From JABFXX01 sp964419605 (GTDB taxonomy: Bacteria; Myxococcota_A; Polyangia; Haliangiales; Haliangiaceae), in NCBI GenBank assembly GCA_964419605.1, contig CAYQQM010000008.1:1-64000 (forward strand): DNA of 64,000 nt, read 5' to 3'. The position numbers and the translations under genes are program-made. Positions 51,496 to 59,926 of the stretch are shown here, in pieces. Positions within the stretch are counted from its first letter, which is position 1, and each line of letters starts with the position of its first letter. Under the pieces are notes generated by a model. The model worked only from the letters and a program-made list of their open reading frames with translations. It was not told where the DNA came from and ran no database searches.

Positions 51496-54400
51496 ATGGG
51501 GAACGTTTGGGAGCGCCAGCGGATGTCGCGCTACTTCCTGGCGCTGGGGCAGTCGTACGGATTGTCGACGTGGCAGGCCCAGGAGTTGTGGGAGCGACTG
51601 CTCGAACATCCGCAGTTTTTTCGATCCCGCCAGCCCGAGCTGTGGCTCGACGGTGCGTTCCGACGCGAAGCGGAAGCGATGGGCCAGGCCAAGCCGGAGC
51701 CGGAGGAGTCGAATTCTTTCCTCGGCGGAGGTCGGATGGAAGTGGGCAAGCGCACGCTGGTGGAAGAAGTATACAGCGGTTACGGCGGACGCCGGCTGCC
51801 GCCTGTTTCGGACGTCGGTAAGCGGACACTCGTCGAGGAATATTACGCCGCGGCGCCCAAGTGGTCCTTTGGCGATTGCGAGGCGGTGGCGTTGCGCGAT
51901 GTCCTGCTCCGCATCGGCACCCACCGCGAGCTCGAGCTAGCGACGCTCGCTGCGGCCGACCCAAATGCGGCAGAGCGCGTCATCGACGTGAAATACGGCG
52001 CCCCCTTCGCTCCCAATCGCCGATTGCCTGGCCATCCCGGCGATCCCAGCGAGCTCCACCCCACGCCGCAAGGCCAGGCGCTATGGGGCGCCGCCCGGGC
52101 GCGTGCGGTCACGCTGTATCGCCGGGCCACAGCGGTGGGCATGGGCGCGCCGCAAACCCGCGAGGTCTCCGCCGCCCTCGACGAAATCGGCGAGGGCGCA
52201 TCGCTGCCCGACGCGGTGCGCCGGCGCATGGAAGCGATGGTGGGCGAAACATTGGAGAACGTGCGACTGCACACTGGGCCCGTCGCTGTGGCGGCGTGTG
52301 AAGCCGTTAACGCCGAAGCGTTCACTGTCGGGCAAGATATCTACTACCCCGGGTTCGACCCGGGGTCGCTTGAGTCCCTCAAGACGCTTGCCCACGAATG
52401 CGTGCATGTGCAGCAATGGCAACAGGGTCGCGTTGCGCCGGCGATCGCCGGTCCGAGCGCCGGTCCTACAGTCAGCCAGACCCACGATCCGCTCGAACAA
52501 GAAGCCGAAGCGATCGTGGCCCGCGCATTTAGCGAGCCTGTGCTTGGCGACGAAGGGCAAGCTACCGGCGAGGCTGGTCAAGATCCAAATTCGCGCGGCG
52601 CTGGGACACGAGAAGGCAGCGATGTGGTTGCGCGCTTCGGCGACTTTTACCCTCGCCGATTACAAAGCGAGGGTGTCAACCCTAGCGCGGGTGTCGGCCA
52701 GGATGCAGTGTTGATGCGCAAAGCGCGCTACCACGCGCCTCGAAGCGGAGCCGCGCGGAGCTCCCCACCGAGTCACTCGGGGGCGGAACCCGCGGAGCAC
52801 GAGCTCGTCGAAGTCGAGGGGAAGCGATGGAAAGTGTTCGAGGAAACTGGAAAGCCGTACAAAATTGAGCCTCGTAACGGTTTGCCAGGTGCGCATGTCG
52901 TCCGCGACTGGGTGAGACACACGCCAGGACTGATCCGAAAGGCGATCACGAACAAACGGAATCGCACCACCAAAGTGCTGTGGAAATCGCCGACATGCGC
53001 GCGCGAGATCTTGCAAGCTCTCGGCTGGGTCGATCCGGCCCGTCTCGATTATGCGGCGCAGAACGTGTACTTCCATTTTACGAAGGACGTCGACTACCTG
53101 CCATTTCATGCCAGTACGTTTCATCAGACCGGATTGCCTCCTGGGGTGGATGGGATCGCTCAACGCGGTCCCAATCACAGTCTGGAGGTCACGGTGCGCC
53201 TCGATGACCCGACGTTGCCGCCCAGAACGCTTCACGACATGACGGCCGACGAGGAGACGCGCATCTTGAAGGCGCTAACGGACCTCACTGGGCTTGAACT
53301 CGATCCCGAGGGCCTAGCTCAGTTTCAGAGCCGATCGGAGCCCATACGATTTTTGACGGGCAATGGCACGATTGCAGATAGGCTCTTTCCCGAGGTCTGT
53401 CATCTTCTTTTCGGGAAAGTCGCGTACGAACAGTGGCTCACCGGCAAGCGTCCTACTCCCAAGGAGTTGGAGACGCCCAAGCTCAAACTCGAAAACTACT
53501 ACCAGCGAAAAATTCCAGGCACCCTCACCCACTTCGGCGACATTGTCGAGGCAGGCGAAAACATTCGACTCGAGGTGCAGGTGGACTGGCCGCATGGCGC
53601 GCCGGATCCGGCGATTTACAGCACGCCACCGATGGTGACGCCGGGCAAATTCGGCAACGTTGCGTTGCTGCGTTGCGCCTGGCGCTTCGAGCGCATTCCC
53701 TCCGGAACGAAGCCTGGCACCGGGACGGGCGCTTCTGCAGGGTCTGCCCCGAATACGAGTCCGGCTACAGCGGCGAGTGCGTCAGCGGCTAGCGACCGCG
53801 CCGCGCCGCCGCCAGCGTCCCCGGAGGACATCGGTACGAATGTGGACAACGTTTCGCCATCCTCTTCGAGTGCGGGCGCGAGCGCAGTCGCTGCTCCTAC
53901 CAGCGTTGCGCCGACTACTCCAGGAGCGCCGTCGAACCTGACAGCCGTTCCCCGCGGCCCTGACCAAGTCACCGAAACCGCGGAGGTCTTTCACCGCTTT
54001 GCACTCGAGCCGGGTGAAATGAGTGCTGTGTTCCACGTCACCTGCGAGGCGCGCTTTGACGAATACTTCGCGCCGGCCACGTTCACGCGCGACATCGTTG
54101 TGCACACTGGTGCCGCTGCCATGGCGTCGTTGCGCACGGCTGCGTTCGCTGGCCTTGGCACCAGCGATGACGCGCGTCGCGGTGAAGCGTGGACCGGCGA
54201 CGCAGCGCCCGAACTGAGTCGCGCTCCGCGGCCGGGCGAACCCTCGGTCGATGAGCGCGCCGCACTGTCTCGCGCGACCCAGCGCGAACAACTCCGCGCG
54301 GTGCGCGCCTACCTGGCGGGTAAGCCGGCGAGTGCCGATGCCGTGGCCGCGATCGATCGCGAGCTGCAACGCCAGGACAACACCGAGAAGTTGCTCGCGC

Positions 54401-57400
54401 AGGACCGCGAGCGCGGCTGGCAGTCGTTCCAGATCCGCGGCACCTATTTGTCGCGCACCGAGGGACTGCCGAGCGGCCCGCTCGATTTGCACGGCACCGT
54501 TCACGTCGTCCGGCACTACGACAGTTATCCGGGCGACGGTCCGTCGACGACGCAGCGCATCCGCAACGACCAGTACGTCGTGCAGATTCGCGACTTGTCG
54601 CGGCGTTTCGACCAGAAGGACTTCGCGTTCGAGCGCAGCGGTAGCTCGTTCGATGCGGCGCTCAAAGCCGCGTTTGACGATCTGGCCATCGCCTATCCGA
54701 ATGGAGTGTTGGCGATCGAAGCCGAGCAGTTCGCCAGCGGCAGTGGCGCGACGTCTGGCGAAGCGGTGCTGGGCGGCCGCACCGGAAAGGTCGTGGGCTT
54801 CGAGCGCAACACGGAATCCACCTGGGAAAAGGTGAAGGACAAGGTTTGGAGCCCGGTCGCCTCGATCGCAACGAACCTAGGAGCGATCGCCCTCATGGCG
54901 CTGGTGCCGGGGTCTGCTGCGATCGTGGCGCCTGCGATCCTCGCGTACAACACCATCCCAACGCTGGACCGAGTTGCAAGCGAGAGCGCGCAGGGCACGC
55001 TGACGCTTGGCAGCTTCTCGATGGCCGCGGGCGAGATCGCGCTCAATCTGTTGCCGTTGGTGGGGCGCGCGAAGCCGTTTACCGCCGGTTGGTTCGCGGT
55101 GGAGACCGCAAACTGGGGCGGTCAAACTGCGCTCATGACGGCGACTGCAATCGACATCGCCGAGCAACTTCAGGCCAAACAGGTAGTCGCGCTCGCCGCC
55201 GAATACGAGGCGTTCCTCAAGCTTCGCCAGAACAGCTTGCCCAGTGACCCGCATCTCGCCCAAGCTGAAGCAGAAATTCGCGCACGTGCCGCCGAGGTGG
55301 CCGGCGCCATCACCGAGCAATTCCTGCTCCAAATCCGCGATAACGGCATCGTGATGGCGACTGGATCCGTCGTACACCACACGTCGGTCCGCGCTCGCAT
55401 GGCCGTCGTTGAACGATTGGCCCGTTCGAAACCGGAGGGCACCGCTCAGCCCGTCGCGCTTGCGGGAAGCGACGCGCCGCCGGCTGGGGACCCAGTGGCT
55501 GCACCCACAGTCGAGGAAGCGGCCGCGGCACCGCCCAGCGCGGCGGAAGGAACCCAGGCCGATGCCCCGGCGCAGCGACCCGCTCGGACTGGTGATCCCG
55601 CTGATGTAGTTCCAGCCGGTCGTACCCCGATCATCCTCAGCGGCGATGATCTGATGATGCGCGAACTCGCGCGCAACATTCCACCCATTCCCGGATACGT
55701 CGACGTGGTCGTACACGGCTCGACCGACAGCTTTGCCGTGCTGCGAGCCGACCAAGACATCACCATCGACCAACGCGCGTTTGCGACCTATCTGCGCAAA
55801 CACGGCCTCGAGGGCCAGAAGATTCGGCTGATTTCGTGCGAGACCGGGAGACACCCCAAGGGCATCGCCCAACAGTTGGCCAACAAGCTAAACGTCGAGG
55901 TGCTCGCGCCGAGCGACGTGGCTTGGGTTCACCCCGACGGCAGTATCACTATCGGCCACCGCACCCGGAATACGGGCACGTGGGTGCCACACCAGCCGAA
56001 GCCTAGCGAGCTGCGCAGCACGCCGGCCTCGCCGCTCAAAGATGAACAGCGGCCCTATCGCCCAGAGGACGAAGTCGACTATGAGCCCCCCGAACACGCC
56101 GCGCCGCTGCCCCACGACCAACGCGCGCGCGCGACGCAAGCCGATGCGCCGGAGTTGGCGCGCCTTTTGGGCGCAAGCGTTATTTTTGATGAAACGTTGA
56201 CCAACGGCGTCGAAGTCCAAGTTCATCGCGTCGACAAGCTATTCGGCTTTGACCTCCAAGTTCAGTCGGTCCGCGTCGGCAAGAACGCGCTGCTCGCCGA
56301 CGTTTTGACCCATGCGTCGACGATTAAGAACGTGGAGCGCTACAATGGCATCGTCGGCCGGCTGCGTCAGCTCGCAGAGCGCTTTGCGGCATGGACCACT
56401 GGGCGACCCGCGGCGAAATATCCGCACGGCAGTCGGGCGTGGAAGACGCACGAAGAACTCACCAAGCTCAGTTCGCTGCTCACGCAGCGCCGGGCCGAGT
56501 TCGGCAACGGCACGGTCGATCCGCACACCCTGCGCGAAGAGATCGAGTTCTTGTCCGGCCGCCACGCCTACCACGAAGAGGTGCTGCGCTCGCTCGAGGA
56601 CTACGGCAAGGGCTTCGATGGCGACTTTACGATCGCGGCTCCCGACGTCGGCCGGGTTACCAACGAAGCGATCGCGGCGGGTTACAAGCTTCCCAGTACG
56701 GAAATGGGCGTGAAAGCCGACTGGTACTACTATCGCCACAAGCGCTCCAGTCCCGACGAGTTCGAGCTGGCACTCAAACCGAGCGCGCCCTACGACGCGC
56801 CGTCGGTCCAGGCTCGCACGATCTCCGGTAAGTTCGTCGGCTTCGAAAAACCGAGCCGCGTGGAGAGTGCCGAGTTGCCGTACGACATGTCGCAGGAGGA
56901 TGCGGTCATTGCGCTGCGCCAGACCGCTGGGTTTAAGGCGTACGCGGAAATGCTCGAGGGCACCGGCATCGCCAGCAAGACCGTCATCGACGGCATCATT
57001 CGCCACAAGCGCAGCGAGCGCATGACCACCGGCAAGCCGGTGTACACGGACTACCTGCGCCACGCCGTCAAGGACTACTTCCGACCGCGCGTGATGGAGC
57101 GATTGCTCGACCCGAAGCTGTCGGAGACCGCGAGCTGGCAACAGCTGCGCGAGATGATCGACAAGCTTCCCGCCAGCGACCGCGGCAACCTGGCCGAGGA
57201 TTGGCATCGCGGCCGGCACGCGCCGAACGCGGATGCTCGGGTGAACGTCGGCGTTCCGCGCGACACGGGGCCCAACGCCGGGAAGATCGAGTCGCGCGTC
57301 ATCGATGCCGTGGACGGCAATACCGCGGTGGAGGTCAAAGACATCACCGGGCGAATCGATGAAGATCAGCTCGGTGCGTACCTCCAGATGATCGAGCGAA

Positions 57401-57648
57401 AACTCTCGACCGGCGTGAGTGGCAAGGAACCTCCAAAAATCAAGAAGGTTAAATACGTGTTCACCAAAACCGAAGGCGCGATCGCGAACCTCAAGTTGTT
57501 TGCGGAGAAGCTAGCGGAGCGAAACAACGTGGGAGGGCGCCTAACGGTCGAAGTGTTCGACTGGCAAGGCAATGTCCACAAGGTTGCAACCGAGGCCCAA
57601 GCAATTCAACTGCTCGGACAACTCACCAACACCCGCACAGACATATGA
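51496..57648 (+). CDS. DUF4157 polymorphic toxin with C-terminal nuclease tip
   Basis: 2050 residues from ATG 51496; the frame is open further back into the IS110 remnant, so the start is a choice. VGKRTLVEE occurs twice (about 82 and 106). The DUF4157 domain (about 230-310) ends in AHECVHVQQWQQG, with the metal-binding HECVH at 300-304. Low-complexity Ala/Ser/Pro linkers (about 735-810 and 1310-1370) separate modules. A hydrophobic block (about 1120-1160) resembles a membrane-insertion segment. VVVHGSTD (His1407) and IRLISCETG (Cys1448) look like a caspase/CPD-type self-cleavage domain. The tip (about 1830-2050) contains VIDAVDGNTAVEVKD (Asp1940, Glu1946, Lys1948), a PD-(D/E)XK-like nuclease. 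DUF4157 proteins are known cargo of contractile injection systems. The stop overlaps the immunity start (ATGA). Confidence 0.85.
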   Translation: MGNVWERQRMSRYFLALGQSYGLSTWQAQELWERLLEHPQFFRSRQPELWLDGAFRREAEAMGQAKPEPEESNSFLGGGRMEVGKRTLVEEVYSGYGGRRLPPVSDVGKRTLVEEYYAAAPKWSFGDCEAVALRDVLLRIGTHRELELATLAAADPNAAERVIDVKYGAPFAPNRRLPGHPGDPSELHPTPQGQALWGAARARAVTLYRRATAVGMGAPQTREVSAALDEIGEGASLPDAVRRRMEAMVGETLENVRLHTGPVAVAACEAVNAEAFTVGQDIYYPGFDPGSLESLKTLAHECVHVQQWQQGRVAPAIAGPSAGPTVSQTHDPLEQEAEAIVARAFSEPVLGDEGQATGEAGQDPNSRGAGTREGSDVVARFGDFYPRRLQSEGVNPSAGVGQDAVLMRKARYHAPRSGAARSSPPSHSGAEPAEHELVEVEGKRWKVFEETGKPYKIEPRNGLPGAHVVRDWVRHTPGLIRKAITNKRNRTTKVLWKSPTCAREILQALGWVDPARLDYAAQNVYFHFTKDVDYLPFHASTFHQTGLPPGVDGIAQRGPNHSLEVTVRLDDPTLPPRTLHDMTADEETRILKALTDLTGLELDPEGLAQFQSRSEPIRFLTGNGTIADRLFPEVCHLLFGKVAYEQWLTGKRPTPKELETPKLKLENYYQRKIPGTLTHFGDIVEAGENIRLEVQVDWPHGAPDPAIYSTPPMVTPGKFGNVALLRCAWRFERIPSGTKPGTGTGASAGSAPNTSPATAASASAASDRAAPPPASPEDIGTNVDNVSPSSSSAGASAVAAPTSVAPTTPGAPSNLTAVPRGPDQVTETAEVFHRFALEPGEMSAVFHVTCEARFDEYFAPATFTRDIVVHTGAAAMASLRTAAFAGLGTSDDARRGEAWTGDAAPELSRAPRPGEPSVDERAALSRATQREQLRAVRAYLAGKPASADAVAAIDRELQRQDNTEKLLAQDRERGWQSFQIRGTYLSRTEGLPSGPLDLHGTVHVVRHYDSYPGDGPSTTQRIRNDQYVVQIRDLSRRFDQKDFAFERSGSSFDAALKAAFDDLAIAYPNGVLAIEAEQFASGSGATSGEAVLGGRTGKVVGFERNTESTWEKVKDKVWSPVASIATNLGAIALMALVPGSAAIVAPAILAYNTIPTLDRVASESAQGTLTLGSFSMAAGEIALNLLPLVGRAKPFTAGWFAVETANWGGQTALMTATAIDIAEQLQAKQVVALAAEYEAFLKLRQNSLPSDPHLAQAEAEIRARAAEVAGAITEQFLLQIRDNGIVMATGSVVHHTSVRARMAVVERLARSKPEGTAQPVALAGSDAPPAGDPVAAPTVEEAAAAPPSAAEGTQADAPAQRPARTGDPADVVPAGRTPIILSGDDLMMRELARNIPPIPGYVDVVVHGSTDSFAVLRADQDITIDQRAFATYLRKHGLEGQKIRLISCETGRHPKGIAQQLANKLNVEVLAPSDVAWVHPDGSITIGHRTRNTGTWVPHQPKPSELRSTPASPLKDEQRPYRPEDEVDYEPPEHAAPLPHDQRARATQADAPELARLLGASVIFDETLTNGVEVQVHRVDKLFGFDLQVQSVRVGKNALLADVLTHASTIKNVERYNGIVGRLRQLAERFAAWTTGRPAAKYPHGSRAWKTHEELTKLSSLLTQRRAEFGNGTVDPHTLREEIEFLSGRHAYHEEVLRSLEDYGKGFDGDFTIAAPDVGRVTNEAIAAGYKLPSTEMGVKADWYYYRHKRSSPDEFELALKPSAPYDAPSVQARTISGKFVGFEKPSRVESAELPYDMSQEDAVIALRQTAGFKAYAEMLEGTGIASKTVIDGIIRHKRSERMTTGKPVYTDYLRHAVKDYFRPRVMERLLDPKLSETASWQQLREMIDKLPASDRGNLAEDWHRGRHAPNADARVNVGVPRDTGPNAGKIESRVIDAVDGNTAVEVKDITGRIDEDQLGAYLQMIERKLSTGVSGKEPPKIKKVKYVFTKTEGAIANLKLFAEKLAERNNVGGRLTVEVFDWQGNVHKVATEAQAIQLLGQLTNTRTDI
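56984..57302 (+). repeat. 319-bp exact repeat, toxin copy
   Basis: By direct reading these bases are identical to 58658-58976 (offset 1674). The segment covers the linker and start of the nuclease tip, from TVIDGIIRHKRSER to ESRVI, and ends just before the catalytic motif. Confidence 0.9.
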
Positions 57649-58616
57649 AATACATTGACGCGACGCTTTCAGGTCCGGGTGGTGGCGATCGAGTCCGCTG
57701 CTTGGCGGGAACGTCCCACTTCAAGAGGCTACCCGAGAGGTTGTCTCTGGAAAGCGAACAGGCCGATATCTCTCCGGATTGGGTCAAACAACTCACGAGT
57801 GTCTTGCGAGACGGGTTAGCGCGATGGGATATCTTCAACCAAGAGCGCCAACTCGGATATCATCCTCGCAGCGACGAGCTTGTGTCTTTTAGCATCCCGG
57901 TCGACCAAGTCACTTTGCCTGCGGCACTCGAACTCATCGAGCCATTGCCGTTTGAGCTGTGCTCGTTCGGCGCGGCGTTTTTCGACGAGTGGATCGCCGC
58001 CGATTACGAGCGATGGGGCTTCTCGCGCAGCCACATCAGCTTTGGCTGGGGCTGCGCGTTTCGCGGTGCTGGTCACGACCGCCTGGTCTCGCGGCGCTGG
58101 CTCGAGTACGGACCCTGGCGCGTCATTCGCCGTCCCAACGACACTACCCTCGTCCAGTTCCACGACCTTACGCTCACGGACCCAGCCGAGGCGTACGACC
58201 AAGCCAAAGTTGGCCACGAGCGCATGACCAATGGGTTCCTGTACGACAACTACGAAGACTTTATGGACAACGTCCGCGGCATCTATTTGCCGGAGCAACA
58301 ACGCCTGGAGATCGTCGTCGCTCCTGGCATCACCGTCGACCCGGAAAGCTTCTACTGCGCCGCTGCGGTGCGGCACTACTACCGCACCCACCCCAATGCC
58401 GGCCACAACCCGCCACCCGGCAAAATCGGCCACATCAAGACCGTGGCCTACGTGTTCGTCGACGAGCCGCAAGCGCGTGCCCATCTCCACCAGGTGTGGC
58501 TGCACGAATTCGAGTGCATCCTGTCCGACGGCAACGGCATCCGGCGCATCGACCACACCTACCACCCCACCCCTGACCCACCCGCCTGGGTCAAACGCCT
58601 CGGTGCCGACCTATAG
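57645..58616 (+). CDS. Candidate immunity protein for the nuclease toxin
   Basis: 323 residues, not assigned to a family. The start overlaps the toxin stop by four bases, the usual toxin-immunity coupling. It is acidic overall and mixed alpha/beta, with WGFSRSHISFGWGCAFRGAGHD and a C-terminal block rich in His and Tyr (AAVRHYYRTHPNAGHNPPPGK, then HLHQVWLHEFECILSDG). No signal or membrane segment, so it is cytosolic, as needed to protect against a nuclease. It is long for an immunity protein; a processing or chaperone role cannot be excluded. Confidence 0.6.
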   Translation: MKYIDATLSGPGGGDRVRCLAGTSHFKRLPERLSLESEQADISPDWVKQLTSVLRDGLARWDIFNQERQLGYHPRSDELVSFSIPVDQVTLPAALELIEPLPFELCSFGAAFFDEWIAADYERWGFSRSHISFGWGCAFRGAGHDRLVSRRWLEYGPWRVIRRPNDTTLVQFHDLTLTDPAEAYDQAKVGHERMTNGFLYDNYEDFMDNVRGIYLPEQQRLEIVVAPGITVDPESFYCAAAVRHYYRTHPNAGHNPPPGKIGHIKTVAYVFVDEPQARAHLHQVWLHEFECILSDGNGIRRIDHTYHPTPDPPAWVKRLGADL

Positions 58617-58657
58617 CCCCCGCGAAGTCAGCTGCGTTGGCCTTGCGAGCTGCACCA

Positions 58658-59364
58658 TCATCGACGGCATCATTCGCCACAAGCGCAGCGAGCGCATGAC
58701 CACCGGCAAGCCGGTGTACACGGACTACCTGCGCCACGCCGTCAAGGACTACTTCCGACCGCGCGTGATGGAGCGATTGCTCGACCCGAAGCTGTCGGAG
58801 ACCGCGAGCTGGCAACAGCTGCGCGAGATGATCGACAAGCTTCCCGCCAGCGACCGCGGCAACCTGGCCGAGGATTGGCATCGCGGCCGGCACGCGCCGA
58901 ACGCGGATGCTCGGGTGAACGTCGGCGTTCCGCGCGACACGGGGCCCAACGCCGGGAAGATCGAGTCGCGCGTCATTGATGCGGTCGACGGCAATACCGC
59001 GGTCGAGGTTAAAGACATCTCCGGTAGGATCGACGAAGATCAACTCGGCGCGTACCTCGATATGACTAAACAGAAACTCTTGACCGGCATGAGTGGCAAG
59101 GAACCGCCAGAAATCAAACAGGTTAAATACGTGTTCACCAAGCCCGAAGGCGCCATCGCGAACCTCAAGTTATTCGCCGAGAAGTTGATAGATCCAGAAA
59201 GGATAAGTCGGCTGAGCGTTGAGGTGTTTGACAAGCAGGGAAACCGCCACACAATCGCTACCCAGGCGCAGGCTCTCCAGCTTCTCACGGTAGGGTCGAG
59301 GTCAACCGCCTCGTCCGCGATCCACCCGATACCCCGATGCCCCCATTTTCCCGACAGGCCCTAA
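58658..59364 (+). pseudogene. Orphan toxin C-terminal tip
   Basis: In frame from TIIDGIIRHKRSERMTTGKPVY this encodes the same nuclease tip as the upstream toxin. The first 319 bp are identical to it. After 58976 the sequences diverge. The catalytic region is kept (IDAVDGNTAVEVKDISGRIDEDQLGAYL), but the surface helices differ (DMTKQKLLTGMSGKEPPEIKQ against QMIERKLSTGVSGKEPPKIKK, and LIDPERISRLSVEVFDKQG against LAERNNVGGRLTVEVFDWQG). It has no N-terminal delivery part, no start codon near its beginning and no immunity gene of its own. It is the arrangement of orphan tips in polymorphic toxin loci. Confidence 0.8.
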
Positions 59365-59389
59365 GCCGGCTCTGCTACGATAGTCGGCC

Positions 59390-59926
59390 ATGGACGATGC
59401 CGATCCTGAGCGACGCCGTTTCCTGCAAATTGCAACGTGTGCGGTTGGTGGCGGGCTCGGGATTGTCGCGGTCGCGCCCGCGCTGCGCATGTGCGTTGCG
59501 CCGGCGCGCAGTCAGACGGTCCGGTTGCCAACCGATCCGATCGACGTAGGTGCGATAGACAGCCTTGGCATCGGAAAATCGTGGCGCAAGATCGATGTCG
59601 TAGCGCCCGTGGTTAGCGATGCGTGGACGAGCGCGCGCGATGTGGTTTTGGGTGCTGCGTTCGTTCGGCGGCCCAGCGAGGCGAACGTCGAAGCGCTATC
59701 GGCGATCTGCCCGCATCTTGGTTGCATTGTCGGCGTCGACGGGCAGGGCGGCAATTTCTTGTGCCCCTGCCACGACAGCCGATGGAACGGCGATGGCCGA
59801 CTCGTCGCTGCGACCGGTCCGGCGAAGCGAGATCTGGATCCGCTGCCCGTCGAGGTAGTGGGAGAGCGGCTTCGGCTGACCTGGACTCGCTACAAACTCG
59901 ATACAGCGTTGCGGGAACCCGCGTGA
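59390..59926 (+). CDS. Rieske iron-sulfur subunit, Tat-exported
   Basis: 178 residues. ERRRFLQIATCAVGGGLGIV is a twin-arginine signal anchor. The 2Fe-2S cluster ligands are in CPHLGC and CPCHDSRWNGDG (about 103-127). It is the Rieske subunit of a quinol:cytochrome c oxidoreductase. The next gene starts within its stop codon (GTGA). Confidence 0.9.
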   Translation: MDDADPERRRFLQIATCAVGGGLGIVAVAPALRMCVAPARSQTVRLPTDPIDVGAIDSLGIGKSWRKIDVVAPVVSDAWTSARDVVLGAAFVRRPSEANVEALSAICPHLGCIVGVDGQGGNFLCPCHDSRWNGDGRLVAATGPAKRDLDPLPVEVVGERLRLTWTRYKLDTALREPA

